A stretch of DNA of 64,000 nucleotides from BM524 sp041554435. Lineage in GTDB: Bacteria; Bacteroidota; Bacteroidia; Bacteroidales; F082. The stretch is taken from positions 1 through 64,000 of the forward strand of contig JBFFLX010000002.1 in NCBI GenBank assembly GCA_041554435.1, given 5' to 3'. The position numbers were made by a program, and so were the translations under genes. The first letter of the stretch is position 1. Every line of letters begins with the position of its first letter. Below, piece by piece: positions 63,759 through 64,000 of the stretch. The notes beneath the pieces were generated by a model. It was not told the DNA's origin, made no database searches, and saw nothing but the letters and a program-made list of their open reading frames with translations.

Positions 63759-64000
63759 TTATATTACCTTATCAATCATATCTTCCTTATCAGGAATTTT
63801 AATATTGAGTTTCTCCAGGTTTAGCCATGATGCCAGGGCAGGGGCTATAGATTTTACGGGTTCATAAAATAGCGATTGCTCTCTTGCCTCTTGACTAAAA
63901 ACTTTTTTTTCCAAGTCGAAATAAGAAAATGCTAGTATGAATATACTTATAAACAGCGCTCCTTTTACTATACCAAAAACAGCCCCTGCCATTTTATTCA
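63759..64000 (-). CDS. CvpA family membrane protein, 3' part
   Basis: At least 80 residues are visible, and the frame continues beyond the right edge, so the gene is partial. NKMAGAVFGIVKGALFISIFILAF is the last conserved part of CvpA proteins (colicin V production family), whose N-terminal membrane segments would lie outside. The visible tail is charged. The family affects membrane or envelope integrity. Confidence 0.8.
   Translation of the reverse strand, partial: NKMAGAVFGIVKGALFISIFILAFSYFDLEKKVFSQEAREQSLFYEPVKSIAPALASWLNLEKLNIKIPDKEDMIDKVI

Overview
The window reads as a chromosomal segment of an AT-rich member of the Bacteroidota. Evidence: many lipoproteins with a Cys-Lys-Lys type start after the lipobox; two proteins ending in a type IX secretion sorting domain; an ftsX / DUF3098 / uppP / truB cluster; atpDC placed apart from atpBEFHAG; an ECF sigma factor paired with an anti-sigma protein that also carries an outer-membrane barrel; and repeated -7 promoter boxes of the form TAnnTTTG. 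The exact order cannot be fixed from these data. No phage, insertion sequence or CRISPR array was recognised. Most of the window is ordinary chromosome with several lineage-specific islands.

Layout. 1-656 is gene-free and repeat-rich. 657-3683 is a minus-strand operon: ECF sigma factor, dual-membrane anti-sigma-like protein, and a lipoprotein with two RskA-like modules. 3894-6864 holds a serine hydrolase lipoprotein and two secreted orphans. 7009-17904 is mainly membrane transport and redox: a CPA2 antiporter with RCK domains, a small membrane protein followed by a DUF362 protein with a T9SS tail, a YdeP/FdhF-like molybdoenzyme, an SLC12-like transporter and a uracil permease. A decayed DUF2271-like gene lies behind the permease. 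18362-23836 has a small lipoprotein, a CotH-like lipoprotein, an array of 68-bp palindromic repeats interrupted by an S23/four-helix-bundle gene and ending at the 3' end of tRNA-Arg(CCU), a YitT protein and an FG-GAP repeat protein.

24426-33097 encodes the complete F1Fo ATP synthase, in two blocks (atpDC and atpBEFHAG) separated by two minus-strand lipoprotein genes. A strong hairpin sits between atpE and atpF. 33164-39314 contains genes of unclear role: a divergent class I isoprenoid synthase-like protein, a small cytosolic protein, a translationally coupled pair (secreted protein and LRR protein with tryptophan-rich modules), a 7-bp tandem repeat and an outer-membrane barrel. 39358-49929 holds a 2001-residue alpha-2-macroglobulin-like protein without the thioester Cys-Gln, a DUF3108 protein, leuS and a VanX-type dipeptidase.

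50007-52739 is the envelope/tRNA cluster ftsX, DUF3098, uppP, truB. 52927-55533 is an operon of methyltransferase, YqhD-like iron alcohol dehydrogenase and an ATP-cone/Mrr endonuclease fusion. 55642-59171 has a TolC protein and an HlyD/MacA adaptor coupled to tsaB. 59486-63317 holds a DUF2807 lipoprotein, a secreted M1 peptidase and an AlkD-like glycosylase. The window ends with a zinc-ribbon membrane protein and the 3' part of a cvpA-family gene.

The points most worth following are the repeat/S23/tRNA locus, the isoprenoid synthase-like protein, the sigma/anti-sigma/RskA-lipoprotein operon, the ATP-cone/Mrr fusion operon and the LRR pair. None of these can be called a new system from sequence reading alone.
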